Positions 48,030 through 56,482 of a stretch of DNA of 64,000 nt are shown piece by piece. Numbering within the stretch: the first letter of the stretch is position 1; each line of letters starts with the position of its first letter. Origin of the DNA: Oleiphilus messinensis (GTDB lineage: Bacteria; Pseudomonadota; Gammaproteobacteria; Pseudomonadales; Oleiphilaceae); NCBI RefSeq assembly GCF_002162375.1, contig NZ_CP021425.1, positions 1,361,501-1,425,500 of the forward strand, given 5' to 3'. The notes beneath the pieces are model-generated. The model was not told the origin of the DNA. It saw only the letters and a list, made by a program, of their open reading frames with translations, and made no database searches. The translations under genes and the position numbers were made by a program.

Positions 48030-50279
48030 ATGGTTAAAGTCCGAGAAGATCATCCCGTCAACCAGAGTGGCCAGGTTGATATCGACCAGTGGGTCATGAA
48101 AATCGCATCTCAGGTTAGTCTTGAAGACCCGGATGTGTTGAAGCAGGCGTGTCAGTTAAGTGAAGAGATAGAGCACCAGGCGGTTCAGGAAGACCGGGTC
48201 TGGAGTGTCGGCCACAGCAGCTTTAAAACGGGCCTGGAAATGGCTCAGATCTTATCCGAGTTACGTCTTGATCAGGAGACGCTCGTTGCCGCGATTCTTT
48301 ACCGTGCGGTGCGGGAAGGACGCGTCCCCCTTGATAAAATCAAAAAGCAGTTTGGCGAAGGGGTTGCTGCCCTTATTGACGGTGCTCAACAGATGGCGGC
48401 GATCTCTGCTATCCACCATCCTTTGAAAGGGAATGTTCTGGGTCAGACCCATGGCCAGCTCGATAATGTCCGGAAAATGCTGGTCACGATGATTGATGAT
48501 GTGCGTGTCGTACTTCTCAAACTGGCTGAGCGAACCTGTGCGATTCGGGCGGTAAAAAATGCGGCTTCAGAGAAGCGCCTCCGGGTCGCGAAAGAAGTGT
48601 TTGATATTTATGCTCCCTTGGCCCACCGACTGGGTATCGGGCATATTAAATGGGAGCTGGAAGACCTTTCCTTTCGCTATCTCCATGATACAGCCTATAA
48701 AAAAATTGCAAAGCTGCTTGATGAAAAGCGCATCGACCGGGATCAATTTATCCAGACGGTATTGACCCGGTTACGCAGCGAATTGGATAAGGCTGGAGTA
48801 AAAGGGGAAATTACGGGGCGTTCGAAGCATATTTACAGTATCTGGCGCAAAATGAAACGTAAAAATATCGACTTTTCACAGGTCTATGATATTCGCGCGT
48901 TTCGTATCCTGGTGCCTTCAACTCAGGATTGTTATGCGGTTCTCGGAATTGTGCACTCGCTGTGGCGACATATCCCCCATGAGTTCGACGACTATGTAGC
49001 CAATCCGAAAGAGAATGGTTACCGTTCGTTGCACACTGCAGTGATTGGCCCGGAAGGGAAAATCATGGAAGTGCAGATCCGAACCACTGAAATGCATGAG
49101 GAGGCAGAACTGGGTGTCTGTGCTCACTGGCGCTACAAAGGCACGGATGTTCAAAACAAATCTTCAAGTTATGAAGAAAAGATCAACTGGTTACGCCAGG
49201 TACTGGAATGGCAGGAAGAGATTGGCGATATCTCGGGCCTGGTTGAGCAAATCAAATCAGATGTGTCTTCGGATCGCGTGTATGTGTTTACCCCGGACGG
49301 ACATGTGGTCGACCTGCCTCAGGGGGCGACAGCCGTTGATTTTGCCTACCGCGTTCACACCGAGGTGGGGCACGCCTGTCGCGGAGCGAAAGTAAACGGA
49401 CGAATTGTTCCTCTGACCTATGCATTGAAAACCGGTGAACAAGTCACGATTTTGACCTCCAATAACCCGGCACCAAGCCGTGACTGGCTTAACCCTAGCC
49501 TGGGTTATCTGCATACTTCGCGGGCGCGGGCCAAAGTAACCCATTGGTTCAAGCAGCAAAACCGGGATCAAAATGTCCAGGATGGTCGTGCGATTCTTGA
49601 AGATGAGCTGCGTCGCCTGTCGATTCAGGATGTGGATTTTGAATCGCTCGCGAAACAGGTGAACTATGCCAACTCTGGCGATATGTTTGCCGCAATTGGC
49701 GCGGGTGATTTGCGCCCCACCCAGGTTGCCCATCGGGCACAGCAGATGACTGAGCCCAAAGAACAGCAATTGAGCCTGGAGCTCAGCCATGCGCAAAACT
49801 TGGATCGGGCTGTCGACGGGGATATTCAGATCTGTGGTGTCGGAAATCTCAAAACGGTGGTTGCGCACTGCTGTAAACCGTTGCCGGGAGATCCCATTGT
49901 CGGTTACATCACGATCGGCCGGGGCGTTTCGATCCACCATCAAGATTGCAGAAACGCAATTCAGCTGCGTGAACAGGAACCTCAACGTTTTATAGAGGTG
50001 AGCTGGGGGGGCAAACCCGAGGCCAGTTATGCCGTGGATATTGATATTGAAGCCTATGACCGTTCCGGTCTGCTTCGGGATATCACCGTGGTTCTGGCGA
50101 ACAGTCGGATTAATGTATTGGCGGTCAATACCGTGTCGGATACGAATCAGAATACGGCATCCATGAAAATAACGGTCGAGGTGCCTAACCTTGAACGTCT
50201 GGGACAGATTCTGGCGCAGATCAAGCAGCTCCCCAACGTGATTGAGGCACGAAGGCTGCGTACCAGCAGGTCATCATAA
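48030..50279 (+). CDS. relA: GTP pyrophosphokinase RelA
   Basis: Ribosome-associated (p)ppGpp synthetase that triggers the stringent response to amino acid starvation. The 749-residue protein has a degenerate hydrolase domain (AAILYRAVREGRV, no His-Asp pair, so synthesis only), the synthetase domain with HEFDDYVANPKENGYRSLHT, TGS (VYVFTPDGHVVDLPQGATAV) and a C-terminal ACT domain. EFDD rather than the SpoT-type motif marks it as RelA. ATG 48030 gives MVKVREDHP as in relatives; GTG at 48009 is possible. Confidence 0.97.
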   Translation: MVKVREDHPVNQSGQVDIDQWVMKIASQVSLEDPDVLKQACQLSEEIEHQAVQEDRVWSVGHSSFKTGLEMAQILSELRLDQETLVAAILYRAVREGRVPLDKIKKQFGEGVAALIDGAQQMAAISAIHHPLKGNVLGQTHGQLDNVRKMLVTMIDDVRVVLLKLAERTCAIRAVKNAASEKRLRVAKEVFDIYAPLAHRLGIGHIKWELEDLSFRYLHDTAYKKIAKLLDEKRIDRDQFIQTVLTRLRSELDKAGVKGEITGRSKHIYSIWRKMKRKNIDFSQVYDIRAFRILVPSTQDCYAVLGIVHSLWRHIPHEFDDYVANPKENGYRSLHTAVIGPEGKIMEVQIRTTEMHEEAELGVCAHWRYKGTDVQNKSSSYEEKINWLRQVLEWQEEIGDISGLVEQIKSDVSSDRVYVFTPDGHVVDLPQGATAVDFAYRVHTEVGHACRGAKVNGRIVPLTYALKTGEQVTILTSNNPAPSRDWLNPSLGYLHTSRARAKVTHWFKQQNRDQNVQDGRAILEDELRRLSIQDVDFESLAKQVNYANSGDMFAAIGAGDLRPTQVAHRAQQMTEPKEQQLSLELSHAQNLDRAVDGDIQICGVGNLKTVVAHCCKPLPGDPIVGYITIGRGVSIHHQDCRNAIQLREQEPQRFIEVSWGGKPEASYAVDIDIEAYDRSGLLRDITVVLANSRINVLAVNTVSDTNQNTASMKITVEVPNLERLGQILAQIKQLPNVIEARRLRTSRSS

Positions 50280-50314
50280 AGTTACAACAGGCTTAGGATT
50301 AAAGGCGAGTAAAT

Positions 50315-51199
50315 ATGGCATCGAAATATGACTTCCAGGATCTGCTCTACCTGATGACCAGGCTCCGCGACCCCGAAGACGGTTGCCCATGGGATCAGAA
50401 GCAATCCTATGCTTCAATTGTTCCCCACACGCTTGAAGAAGCCTATGAAGTTGCCGAGGCCATCGAAAATGAGGACTTTGCCAATCTCAAGGAAGAGCTC
50501 GGGGACTTGTTGTTCCAGGTGGTGTTTTACAGCGAAATTGCGCGAGAAGAGCAGCGTTTCAGCTTTGCCGAAATTGTTGACACATTAGTAGCAAAGTTGA
50601 TTCGCCGACACCCCCACGTTTTTCCTGACGGTACGTTGGCAAGTCGGTTGCCGCCCGGCACCCGGATGAGTGATGCGCAGATCAAGGCAAACTGGGAACG
50701 GATCAAGGCGGATGAGCGCCAGGAGAAGGTCAGCGCCAACGATGCCGCTCAGCAAAAAACTGAAAGCATTCTGGATAGTATTGCGCACAGCCTGCCGCCC
50801 CTGGCGATAGCCGAGAAGCTGCAACGCAAGGCGGCCCACGTGGGCTTCGATTGGCCGGATATTGATCCGGTATTCGACAAGCTTCAGGAGGAAATTTCCG
50901 AACTTAAAGAAGCCTGGCATCATTTGCATGACCCGGCGAATCAGCAGCTAACCCAAGCTGACGATGCCCAGAAGCAGGCCCATATTGAAGAAGAGTTAGG
51001 GGATATCTTGTTCGTTTGTGTAAACCTTTCCCGTTTTCTTAAAGTTGACGCAGGACGTGCCCTTGCAGGGACAAATCGTAAGTTCAGAGATCGCTTTCGG
51101 TTCATTGAGGCGCAACTTGAGGCAGACGGTAAAAGTATTCACAGCGCATCGTTGACAGAAATGGACAGGCTCTGGAATCGCGCGAAAGGAAAAGACTGA
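50315..51199 (+). CDS. mazG: Nucleoside triphosphate pyrophosphohydrolase MazG
   Basis: Hydrolyses NTPs to NMPs and limits toxic or excess nucleotides; in E. coli it lowers ppGpp under stress. The 294-residue protein has two MazG domains, each with the metal-binding EExxE...ExxD pattern: EEAYEVAEAIENEDFANLKE with ELGDLLFQVVFY, and EEISELKEAWHHL with EEELGDILFVCVN. The opening LMTRLRDPEDGCPWDQKQSY is typical. It follows relA by 35 bases, probably one operon. Confidence 0.97.
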   Translation: MASKYDFQDLLYLMTRLRDPEDGCPWDQKQSYASIVPHTLEEAYEVAEAIENEDFANLKEELGDLLFQVVFYSEIAREEQRFSFAEIVDTLVAKLIRRHPHVFPDGTLASRLPPGTRMSDAQIKANWERIKADERQEKVSANDAAQQKTESILDSIAHSLPPLAIAEKLQRKAAHVGFDWPDIDPVFDKLQEEISELKEAWHHLHDPANQQLTQADDAQKQAHIEEELGDILFVCVNLSRFLKVDAGRALAGTNRKFRDRFRFIEAQLEADGKSIHSASLTEMDRLWNRAKGKD

Positions 51200-51289
51200 T
51201 TATTCAGTTGAACTACTCCCACTATTGGGCATTAAAATGAACTTTTTTGGTGAGGTATTACTACTTGTGTGCAGTATCTGTGCTGTATC

Positions 51290-51315
51290 GGGGCTCTAAG
51301 TTTGGGAGCCGCCCC
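51290..51315 (+). terminator. Hairpin downstream of mazG
   Basis: GGGGCTC (51290-51296) pairs with GAGCC and CCCC (51306-51315) with one bulged G. No T-run follows; may be the 3' end of the relA-mazG transcript. Confidence 0.35.
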
Positions 51316-51411
51316 TGAGCCAGTCGGAGTCAATCAGTACCTGAAATTAACCTGACTGGCGCGCGAAAAAAGTGAAGTCCGGAGATCCATACTGCTAGAC
51401 TGATCGCCAAA

Positions 51412-51756
51412 TCAGCCATTCGCTGCATGTTGATCCTGCTTCAGGAGTGCCATGTATTTTCGGCTCAGATCCAGAAATTGCGGGGTTGGGCCTGTGTCTT
51501 CATAGAGTGGGTCGCCCTGTTCATCCGTAGCGACAACTTTAGAGCCCTGAACGTAGGGAAAGCTGGTTTCCAGTTCGTCCAATGCGGCAGAAATTAATTC
51601 CCCGATAATATCTTCCTGAGAACGTTTGGGATACATTTCGGCCAGTGCGGCAATACGAGCGGCATCTTCCAGTGGTAATCGAAGGTTATATTCTTTATTG
51701 GTCAAACGTGCTTTCGCGTTGTCTTCCCAATGTTTTGCAAGTGTAGCAATTTTCAT
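51412..51756 (-). CDS. Conserved small protein of unknown function
   Basis: The 114-residue protein starts MKIATLAKHWEDNAKARLTN and has a helical core (DAARIAALAEMYPKRSQEDI, ISAALDELETSFPYVQGSKV) followed by a tail with GDPLYEDTGPTPQFLDLSRK. The overall pattern recalls a conserved Pseudomonas family that databases sometimes label a pilin or type 1 pilus component; I see no signal peptide or pilin feature that supports that label. The helix-turn pattern is compatible with a small DNA- or protein-binding fold. It is divergent from ppc across a repeat-bearing region. Confidence 0.75.
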   Translation of the reverse strand: MKIATLAKHWEDNAKARLTNKEYNLRLPLEDAARIAALAEMYPKRSQEDIIGELISAALDELETSFPYVQGSKVVATDEQGDPLYEDTGPTPQFLDLSRKYMALLKQDQHAANG

Positions 51757-51821
51757 AGCTGTGACCTTATTTGTTATGGGGCGATCGCGTCAGTGTTTTT
51801 CAAAGCATGGTCTATGCCAGC

Positions 51822-51857
51822 TCCGGTCTGATAACCACTTCCGGTCTGATAACCATT
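51822..51857. repeat. 18-bp direct tandem repeat
   Basis: TCCGGTCTGATAACCACT (51822-51839) and TCCGGTCTGATAACCATT (51840-51857) differ at one base. Both contain the CTGATAAC arm that can pair with GTTATCAG at 51870-51877. Confidence 0.9.
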
Positions 51858-51924
51858 AAAGTATGAAACGTTATCAGGCCCTGACTTCAGACACCTGATT
51901 TTAAGTTTCTATCAACAATAGTGT

Positions 51925-51947
51925 AGGCTTGTGTAGCCTCGTTTTTT
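51925..51947 (+). terminator. Terminator-like hairpin in the ppc leader region
   Basis: AGGCT (51925-51929) pairs with AGCCT (51935-51939), then CG and six Ts (51942-51947). Short stem; 180 bases upstream of ppc. Confidence 0.5.
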
Positions 51948-52127
51948 AATGTGGTACTTCTTTATTCTAGTCTTCAACAAGTGAAAATGTAGGCTGCTTT
52001 ATGTCGTATTTTGTTATCTAATCTGCTAATTAAAGTAAGTTTCGTTATATCGGGATTTTTAGAAAACGCGCAATGCGTTTGAATTGTCGAGCAAATTGAT
52101 AAAGCGTCTGAAAAGGAGTGATTGGTT

Positions 52128-54776
52128 ATGTCGGAACTACACCCTGGTTTGCGGGAAAATGTGAAACTGCTCGGGGAACTTCTTGGGCAGAGTATTCGTG
52201 ATCACCTCGGGGAGCCCTTCCTCGATAAAGTTGAAGCTATTCGCACGGCTGCGAAAGCGGGACGAAAACAACAAGATAGTCGCAATGAGAAATTGCTGGC
52301 GCTGTTGAGTCAATTACAGGATTCAGAAGTGCTGCCAGTTACGCGTGCCTTTAATCAGTTTTTGAACCTCGCCAATATTGCCGAACAGTACCATGGTATT
52401 CGACGTAATCAGACAACGGGTATCGGTGGTGATATTGAATCACTGGAATCTGTGTTTGCCCGGTTGAAAGAGAGCGGTATATCCGGGGACGCTATTTTTG
52501 AAATGGCGCAGCGCATGAAGATCGAATTTGTCCTGACTGCGCACCCGACGGAGGTCACCCGTCGTACCCTGATTATGAAATATGACGCCCTCACCGAGTG
52601 TCTGGAACAGTTAGATCGAACCGACCTGGCTGATGATGAGTATGAGCGTATCGTGAGTCGATTAGCGCAGTTGGTTGCCCAGGCATGGCGTACTGATGAA
52701 ATTCGTCATGACCGTCCCACCGCAGAAGATGAAGCAAAATGGGGCTTCGCGGTGATTGAGAACAGCCTTTGGCACGCGCTACCCCGATTCCTCCGTTCCC
52801 TGGACAAGGCCCTTCTGGATGCCTGTGGTAAAAAACTGCCATTATCCGCTGCACCGATAAAAATTGCCTCCTGGATGGGGGGCGACCGGGATGGTAATCC
52901 AAATGTGACAGCGGATGTGACCCGCAATGTGTTTATGTTAAGCAAGTGGATGGCCGCGGATCTCTATTTGAGAGATATCGAGGTACTGCGCGCAGAGCTC
53001 TCGATGAATGAAGCATCCTCAGAATTGTATCGGGAAGCCGGGACAAGGCACGAACCGTATCGGGTGGTACTGGCCAAGCTGCGGGATCGCCTGTTATCGC
53101 TTCGTGATCAGTTACAGGCATCGTTAGAATCCGCGTCCGGCACTTCGTTTCCCCCCTCAGAGCAGGACTGGGTCACCACACAAGACGTTATTGACACCCT
53201 GGAGTTGTGTTATCGCTCGCTCGTTGCCAAGGGAATGGGGCTGATTGCCGATGGTGGTTTACAGGATACAATCCGGAGAGCCTACTGCTTTGGTATGGAG
53301 CTGGTGAAGCTGGATATTCGCCAGGAGTCCACCCGGCACATGCAGGCGATTGATGAGGTCACACAATATCTGGGGCTGGGGTCTTATGCCGATTGGAGCG
53401 AAGACGATAAGATCGCATTTCTGATTCGTGAATTGAGTGGTCGCAGGCCTCTGATACCAGCCCGATGGCAAGCCTCGGCGGAGACCGAGGAAGTCTTGAG
53501 AACTTGTCGGGTCGTAGCGGCTCAGCCGCCCGAAGCATTGGGATCCTATGTAATCTCAATGGCCGGGAAGGTATCCGATGTGTTAAGTGTCATTCTGCTT
53601 TTGCGGGAAAGCGGTGTCAGCCATGCCATGCGTATTGTGCCATTGTTCGAGACACTAACCGATTTGGATAATGCCCCGGGATGTATTGACCACTTGCTTT
53701 CTTTGCCATGGTATCGGGATTATTGTGCCGGAGTGCAAGAGGTGATGATCGGTTATTCTGATTCGGCAAAAGATGCCGGTCAGATGATGGCGGCCTGGGC
53801 GCAATATCAGGCTCAGGAAAAACTGGTTGCGGTGGCCGGGCAACATGGGGTCAGGTTAACTCTGTTTCATGGTCGCGGGGGGACTGTGGGGCGGGGTGGC
53901 GGTCCGGCTAATCGGGCTATTTTGTCGCAACCACCGGGGTCTGTTGATGGTTCTTTCCGTATTACTGAGCAAGGGGAAATGATCCGGTTCAAGTTCGGCC
54001 TGCCAAAACTGGCACTACAAAGTATGACGCTTTATAGTTCCGCGGTGCTGGAAGCTTCGCTACTACCGCCTCCCCAGCCAGAACCACAATGGCGGGAAAT
54101 GATGAATTACTTAACATCCCGTTCCCTGGATGGTTATCGGGATACGGTCAGAGGTAATGCTGATTTCGTGACCTACTTCCGTCAAGCAACCCCGGAACAG
54201 GAACTGGGTAAGCTGGCTTTGGGCAGCCGCCCGGCGAAGCGTAAAGCCAGTGGCGGCGTGGAGAGCTTGCGGGCGATTCCGTGGATTTTCGCCTGGACCC
54301 AAATGCGTTTGATGTTACCGGCCTGGCTGGGAGCTGATGTCGCCCTGGAAGCGGCCTTGAAGGATGGTCATGAGGATCTCTTGCGGGAGATGGCGCAGCG
54401 CTGGCCGTTTTTTAATACGCACATCGATATGCTGGAAATGGTGGTTGCGAAATCCGATGCCACTATTTCTAACTATTATGAGCGGCGATTGGCATCTGAG
54501 GAGCTGCATGTATTGGGGCAGACGCTGCGGGAACGACTGGCTCGTGTAACGGGTCTCGTCAATCGTTTGAAACAACAGGCGAATCTGCTGGATGACAATC
54601 CATTGTTTCGGCAATCGCTGGATGTGCGCAACCCCTATACTGATCCTTTGCATTATCTGCAGGCGGAACTGTTGTATCGGGTACGTCATCATCCTGCCGA
54701 GAATGCTGATGAAGTGGAAGAGGCGCTGAAAGTGACCATGGCGGGGATTGCTGCGGGCATGCGCAATACCGGGTAG
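52128..54776 (+). CDS. ppc: Phosphoenolpyruvate carboxylase
   Basis: Carboxylates phosphoenolpyruvate to oxaloacetate to refill the TCA cycle. The 882-residue protein has the catalytic His in FVLTAHPTEVTRRTLI, the GDRDGNPNVTA segment, GYSDSAKDAGQMMAAWAQYQ and the FHGRGGTVGRGGGP loop; it ends in the family-typical NTG. ATG 52128 has AAGGAG upstream; a TTG two codons earlier is ignored. Confidence 0.98.
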   Translation: MSELHPGLRENVKLLGELLGQSIRDHLGEPFLDKVEAIRTAAKAGRKQQDSRNEKLLALLSQLQDSEVLPVTRAFNQFLNLANIAEQYHGIRRNQTTGIGGDIESLESVFARLKESGISGDAIFEMAQRMKIEFVLTAHPTEVTRRTLIMKYDALTECLEQLDRTDLADDEYERIVSRLAQLVAQAWRTDEIRHDRPTAEDEAKWGFAVIENSLWHALPRFLRSLDKALLDACGKKLPLSAAPIKIASWMGGDRDGNPNVTADVTRNVFMLSKWMAADLYLRDIEVLRAELSMNEASSELYREAGTRHEPYRVVLAKLRDRLLSLRDQLQASLESASGTSFPPSEQDWVTTQDVIDTLELCYRSLVAKGMGLIADGGLQDTIRRAYCFGMELVKLDIRQESTRHMQAIDEVTQYLGLGSYADWSEDDKIAFLIRELSGRRPLIPARWQASAETEEVLRTCRVVAAQPPEALGSYVISMAGKVSDVLSVILLLRESGVSHAMRIVPLFETLTDLDNAPGCIDHLLSLPWYRDYCAGVQEVMIGYSDSAKDAGQMMAAWAQYQAQEKLVAVAGQHGVRLTLFHGRGGTVGRGGGPANRAILSQPPGSVDGSFRITEQGEMIRFKFGLPKLALQSMTLYSSAVLEASLLPPPQPEPQWREMMNYLTSRSLDGYRDTVRGNADFVTYFRQATPEQELGKLALGSRPAKRKASGGVESLRAIPWIFAWTQMRLMLPAWLGADVALEAALKDGHEDLLREMAQRWPFFNTHIDMLEMVVAKSDATISNYYERRLASEELHVLGQTLRERLARVTGLVNRLKQQANLLDDNPLFRQSLDVRNPYTDPLHYLQAELLYRVRHHPAENADEVEEALKVTMAGIAAGMRNTG

Positions 54777-54782
54777 CCAAAA

Positions 54783-54810
54783 GCCATTACACAACGGCCA
54801 TTACACAAAT
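54783..54810. repeat. 14-bp tandem duplication after ppc
   Basis: GCCATTACACAACG (54783-54796) and GCCATTACACAAAT (54797-54810), directly after the ppc stop. No structure is apparent. Confidence 0.75.
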
Positions 54811-54969
54811 GCACTAGTAAGTCTGTACAGCGATAAACAGCGTTACAAAATTAAAAATTTAGCGATCTGGAGTGTGACGTAATTTACTTGCTGTACAGGC
54901 TATGAGGAGTAGACTAGAGAGATAAGAATGTCGCCCCATGACTTCGCAACGTGATTCAGGAGATCTGTA

Positions 54970-56382
54970 ATGGCTGTGGCTCAAAGACTGAAACGTTACC
55001 TGGAAAACCTACAGGTGCAGTATGATATTGTTCATCATGAACGGGCTTATACCGCAGAGCACGCTGCCACGAGTGCTCATGTTGCTGCAGATCAAATGGT
55101 TGTTGCCACGCCTCTGATTGATCGAAACGGGGTACTGTTTGCGTTGCATTCACTGGCGAACGAAGTGGATATGGAAAAAATGGCTCAGTCCACAGGGCGA
55201 CGATTGCAACTGTTGGCCGTGGAGCAAATCGAGCGCTTTTTTCGCGACTGTGAAGTCTCTGCAATTCCGGCAATTGGAGCGGCTTATGGCTTGAAAATGG
55301 TGGTTGATCCCTCGCTCTTCCAGCAGCCCCAGCTGTTTGTTCGCTGTGGTTCCACGGAGGCGTTGATCAAACTGGAAAATGCGGAATTTCGAATGGCCCT
55401 GGTACAGGCTACTGAAGCGGATTTTGTGAAATGGTCTGCGACCCGAGTACCGGCGGCCGTGACATCGTTGAAGCATGGCCACCACCAGGATGTGACCTGG
55501 GAAGACATTGCAGATCGCTTGCAGCAGCTTTATACATTACCTCCGATGCCGACGATCGCGGTGCGTATCCTTCATCTGGTTTCTGATCCCGAAAGTGAAA
55601 TTTCCGACCTGGCCCGTGTTATCGAGCAGGATCCCAGTCTTGCCGCGCAAATTTTGCGTTACGCGCGCTCGGCGTTGTTCAATTTCCCGGGTGAAATCAA
55701 TTCCGTACAGGATGCGGTTAATATTGTGCTGGGATTTGAGCGGGTGGCCAATATCGCAATGGGGATTGCGTCTGCAAAAGCATTCAATATCCCGCAAAAT
55801 GGGCCGCTGGGTATGGATCGGTTCTGGCAGCATTCACTCATGTGTTCATTCCTTTGCCAACAGTTTGCACTGCAAGTTTCCAGAGAAGCCAATGTCGATC
55901 CGGGACTGGCCTATCTTTGTGGTTTGTTGCATAACTTCGGCTGGTTGTTGATGGGGCATCTCTTCGCACCGGAGTTCAAATCCCTTAATCAACTCGCTTT
56001 TGAACAGCCCGATACACCCATTCATGTTCTGGAACGTCAGGTGTTTGGTATGGGCTGGGCACAGGATGTGATGGCTATTGGCCATGGTACTCTGGGTGGC
56101 ATGTTGTTGAAAATGTGGAATTTGCCTGATGCGGTAGTCAAATGTGCCGCGATGCACCAGGCGACGTCTTATCAAGGTGACCAGGATCAGTATGTCCATC
56201 TGGTGCGCCTGTGTAATACAATTTTGCACAATAACGGCATCGGGGAGTTAGATGCCCCTTGCCATCTGGAAAGTGTTTTTCTGCGCTTTGGTTTGTCGGT
56301 TGACCGAGGTTTGGAAATTGCCAAGGAAGCGCTGAAGTCCACCGAGGAGCTGGGCCAGTTTGCTCGCAGTATTGCGGCCTGA
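54970..56382 (+). CDS. YbaK-like domain fused to HDOD domain
   Basis: A 470-residue cytoplasmic protein with two parts. Residues about 1-150 resemble the YbaK/ProRS editing domain that removes wrong amino acids from tRNA (HHERAYTAEHAATSAHVAAD, CEVSAIPAIGAAYGLKMVVD). Residues about 185-395 are HDOD (LPPMPTIAVRILHLVSDPES, IEQDPSLAAQILRYARSALF, LCGLLHNFGWLLMGHLF). Where editing enzymes carry a catalytic lysine (an AK pair after the helix) this protein reads QMVVATPL, so catalysis may be lost and the domain may sense or bind. AGGAG precedes the ATG. Function unknown. Confidence 0.85.
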   Translation: MAVAQRLKRYLENLQVQYDIVHHERAYTAEHAATSAHVAADQMVVATPLIDRNGVLFALHSLANEVDMEKMAQSTGRRLQLLAVEQIERFFRDCEVSAIPAIGAAYGLKMVVDPSLFQQPQLFVRCGSTEALIKLENAEFRMALVQATEADFVKWSATRVPAAVTSLKHGHHQDVTWEDIADRLQQLYTLPPMPTIAVRILHLVSDPESEISDLARVIEQDPSLAAQILRYARSALFNFPGEINSVQDAVNIVLGFERVANIAMGIASAKAFNIPQNGPLGMDRFWQHSLMCSFLCQQFALQVSREANVDPGLAYLCGLLHNFGWLLMGHLFAPEFKSLNQLAFEQPDTPIHVLERQVFGMGWAQDVMAIGHGTLGGMLLKMWNLPDAVVKCAAMHQATSYQGDQDQYVHLVRLCNTILHNNGIGELDAPCHLESVFLRFGLSVDRGLEIAKEALKSTEELGQFARSIAA

Positions 56383-56395
56383 ATGTGATGCTTCT

Positions 56396-56415
56396 CCCCC
56401 TCCAGTCGGAGGGGG
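56396..56415. terminator. Bidirectional hairpin between convergent genes
   Basis: CCCCCTCC (56396-56403) pairs perfectly with GGAGGGGG (56408-56415) around a four-base loop. It lies between the YbaK-HDOD gene and the leftward gene ending at 56483. Confidence 0.55.
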
Positions 56416-56482
56416 ATTCCGGCTTCTATGATCGAGCTTGTACTATGGTTCAACCCAGGTGTGCTTGAACCCAATTGGTGCT

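Larger units (their letters stand above)
51757..52127. other. Intergenic region upstream of ppc: repeats, hairpin and terminator-like element
   Basis: 370 bases. GGTCTGATAAC appears twice (51825-51835, 51843-51853) and the complementary GTTATCAGGCC once (51870-51880), giving an 11-pair hairpin with a choice of two left arms. Downstream on the plus strand a short hairpin with six Ts (51925-51947) looks like a terminator although no plus-strand gene ends there. Possible attenuator of ppc or small RNA; on the other strand it lies in the leader or promoter of the small conserved gene. Confidence 0.6.

Noticed and set aside
51412-51756. Pilus tip or pilin assembly protein
   Set aside because: No signal peptide, pilin cleavage motif or membrane segment is visible, so the label is not supported by sequence.
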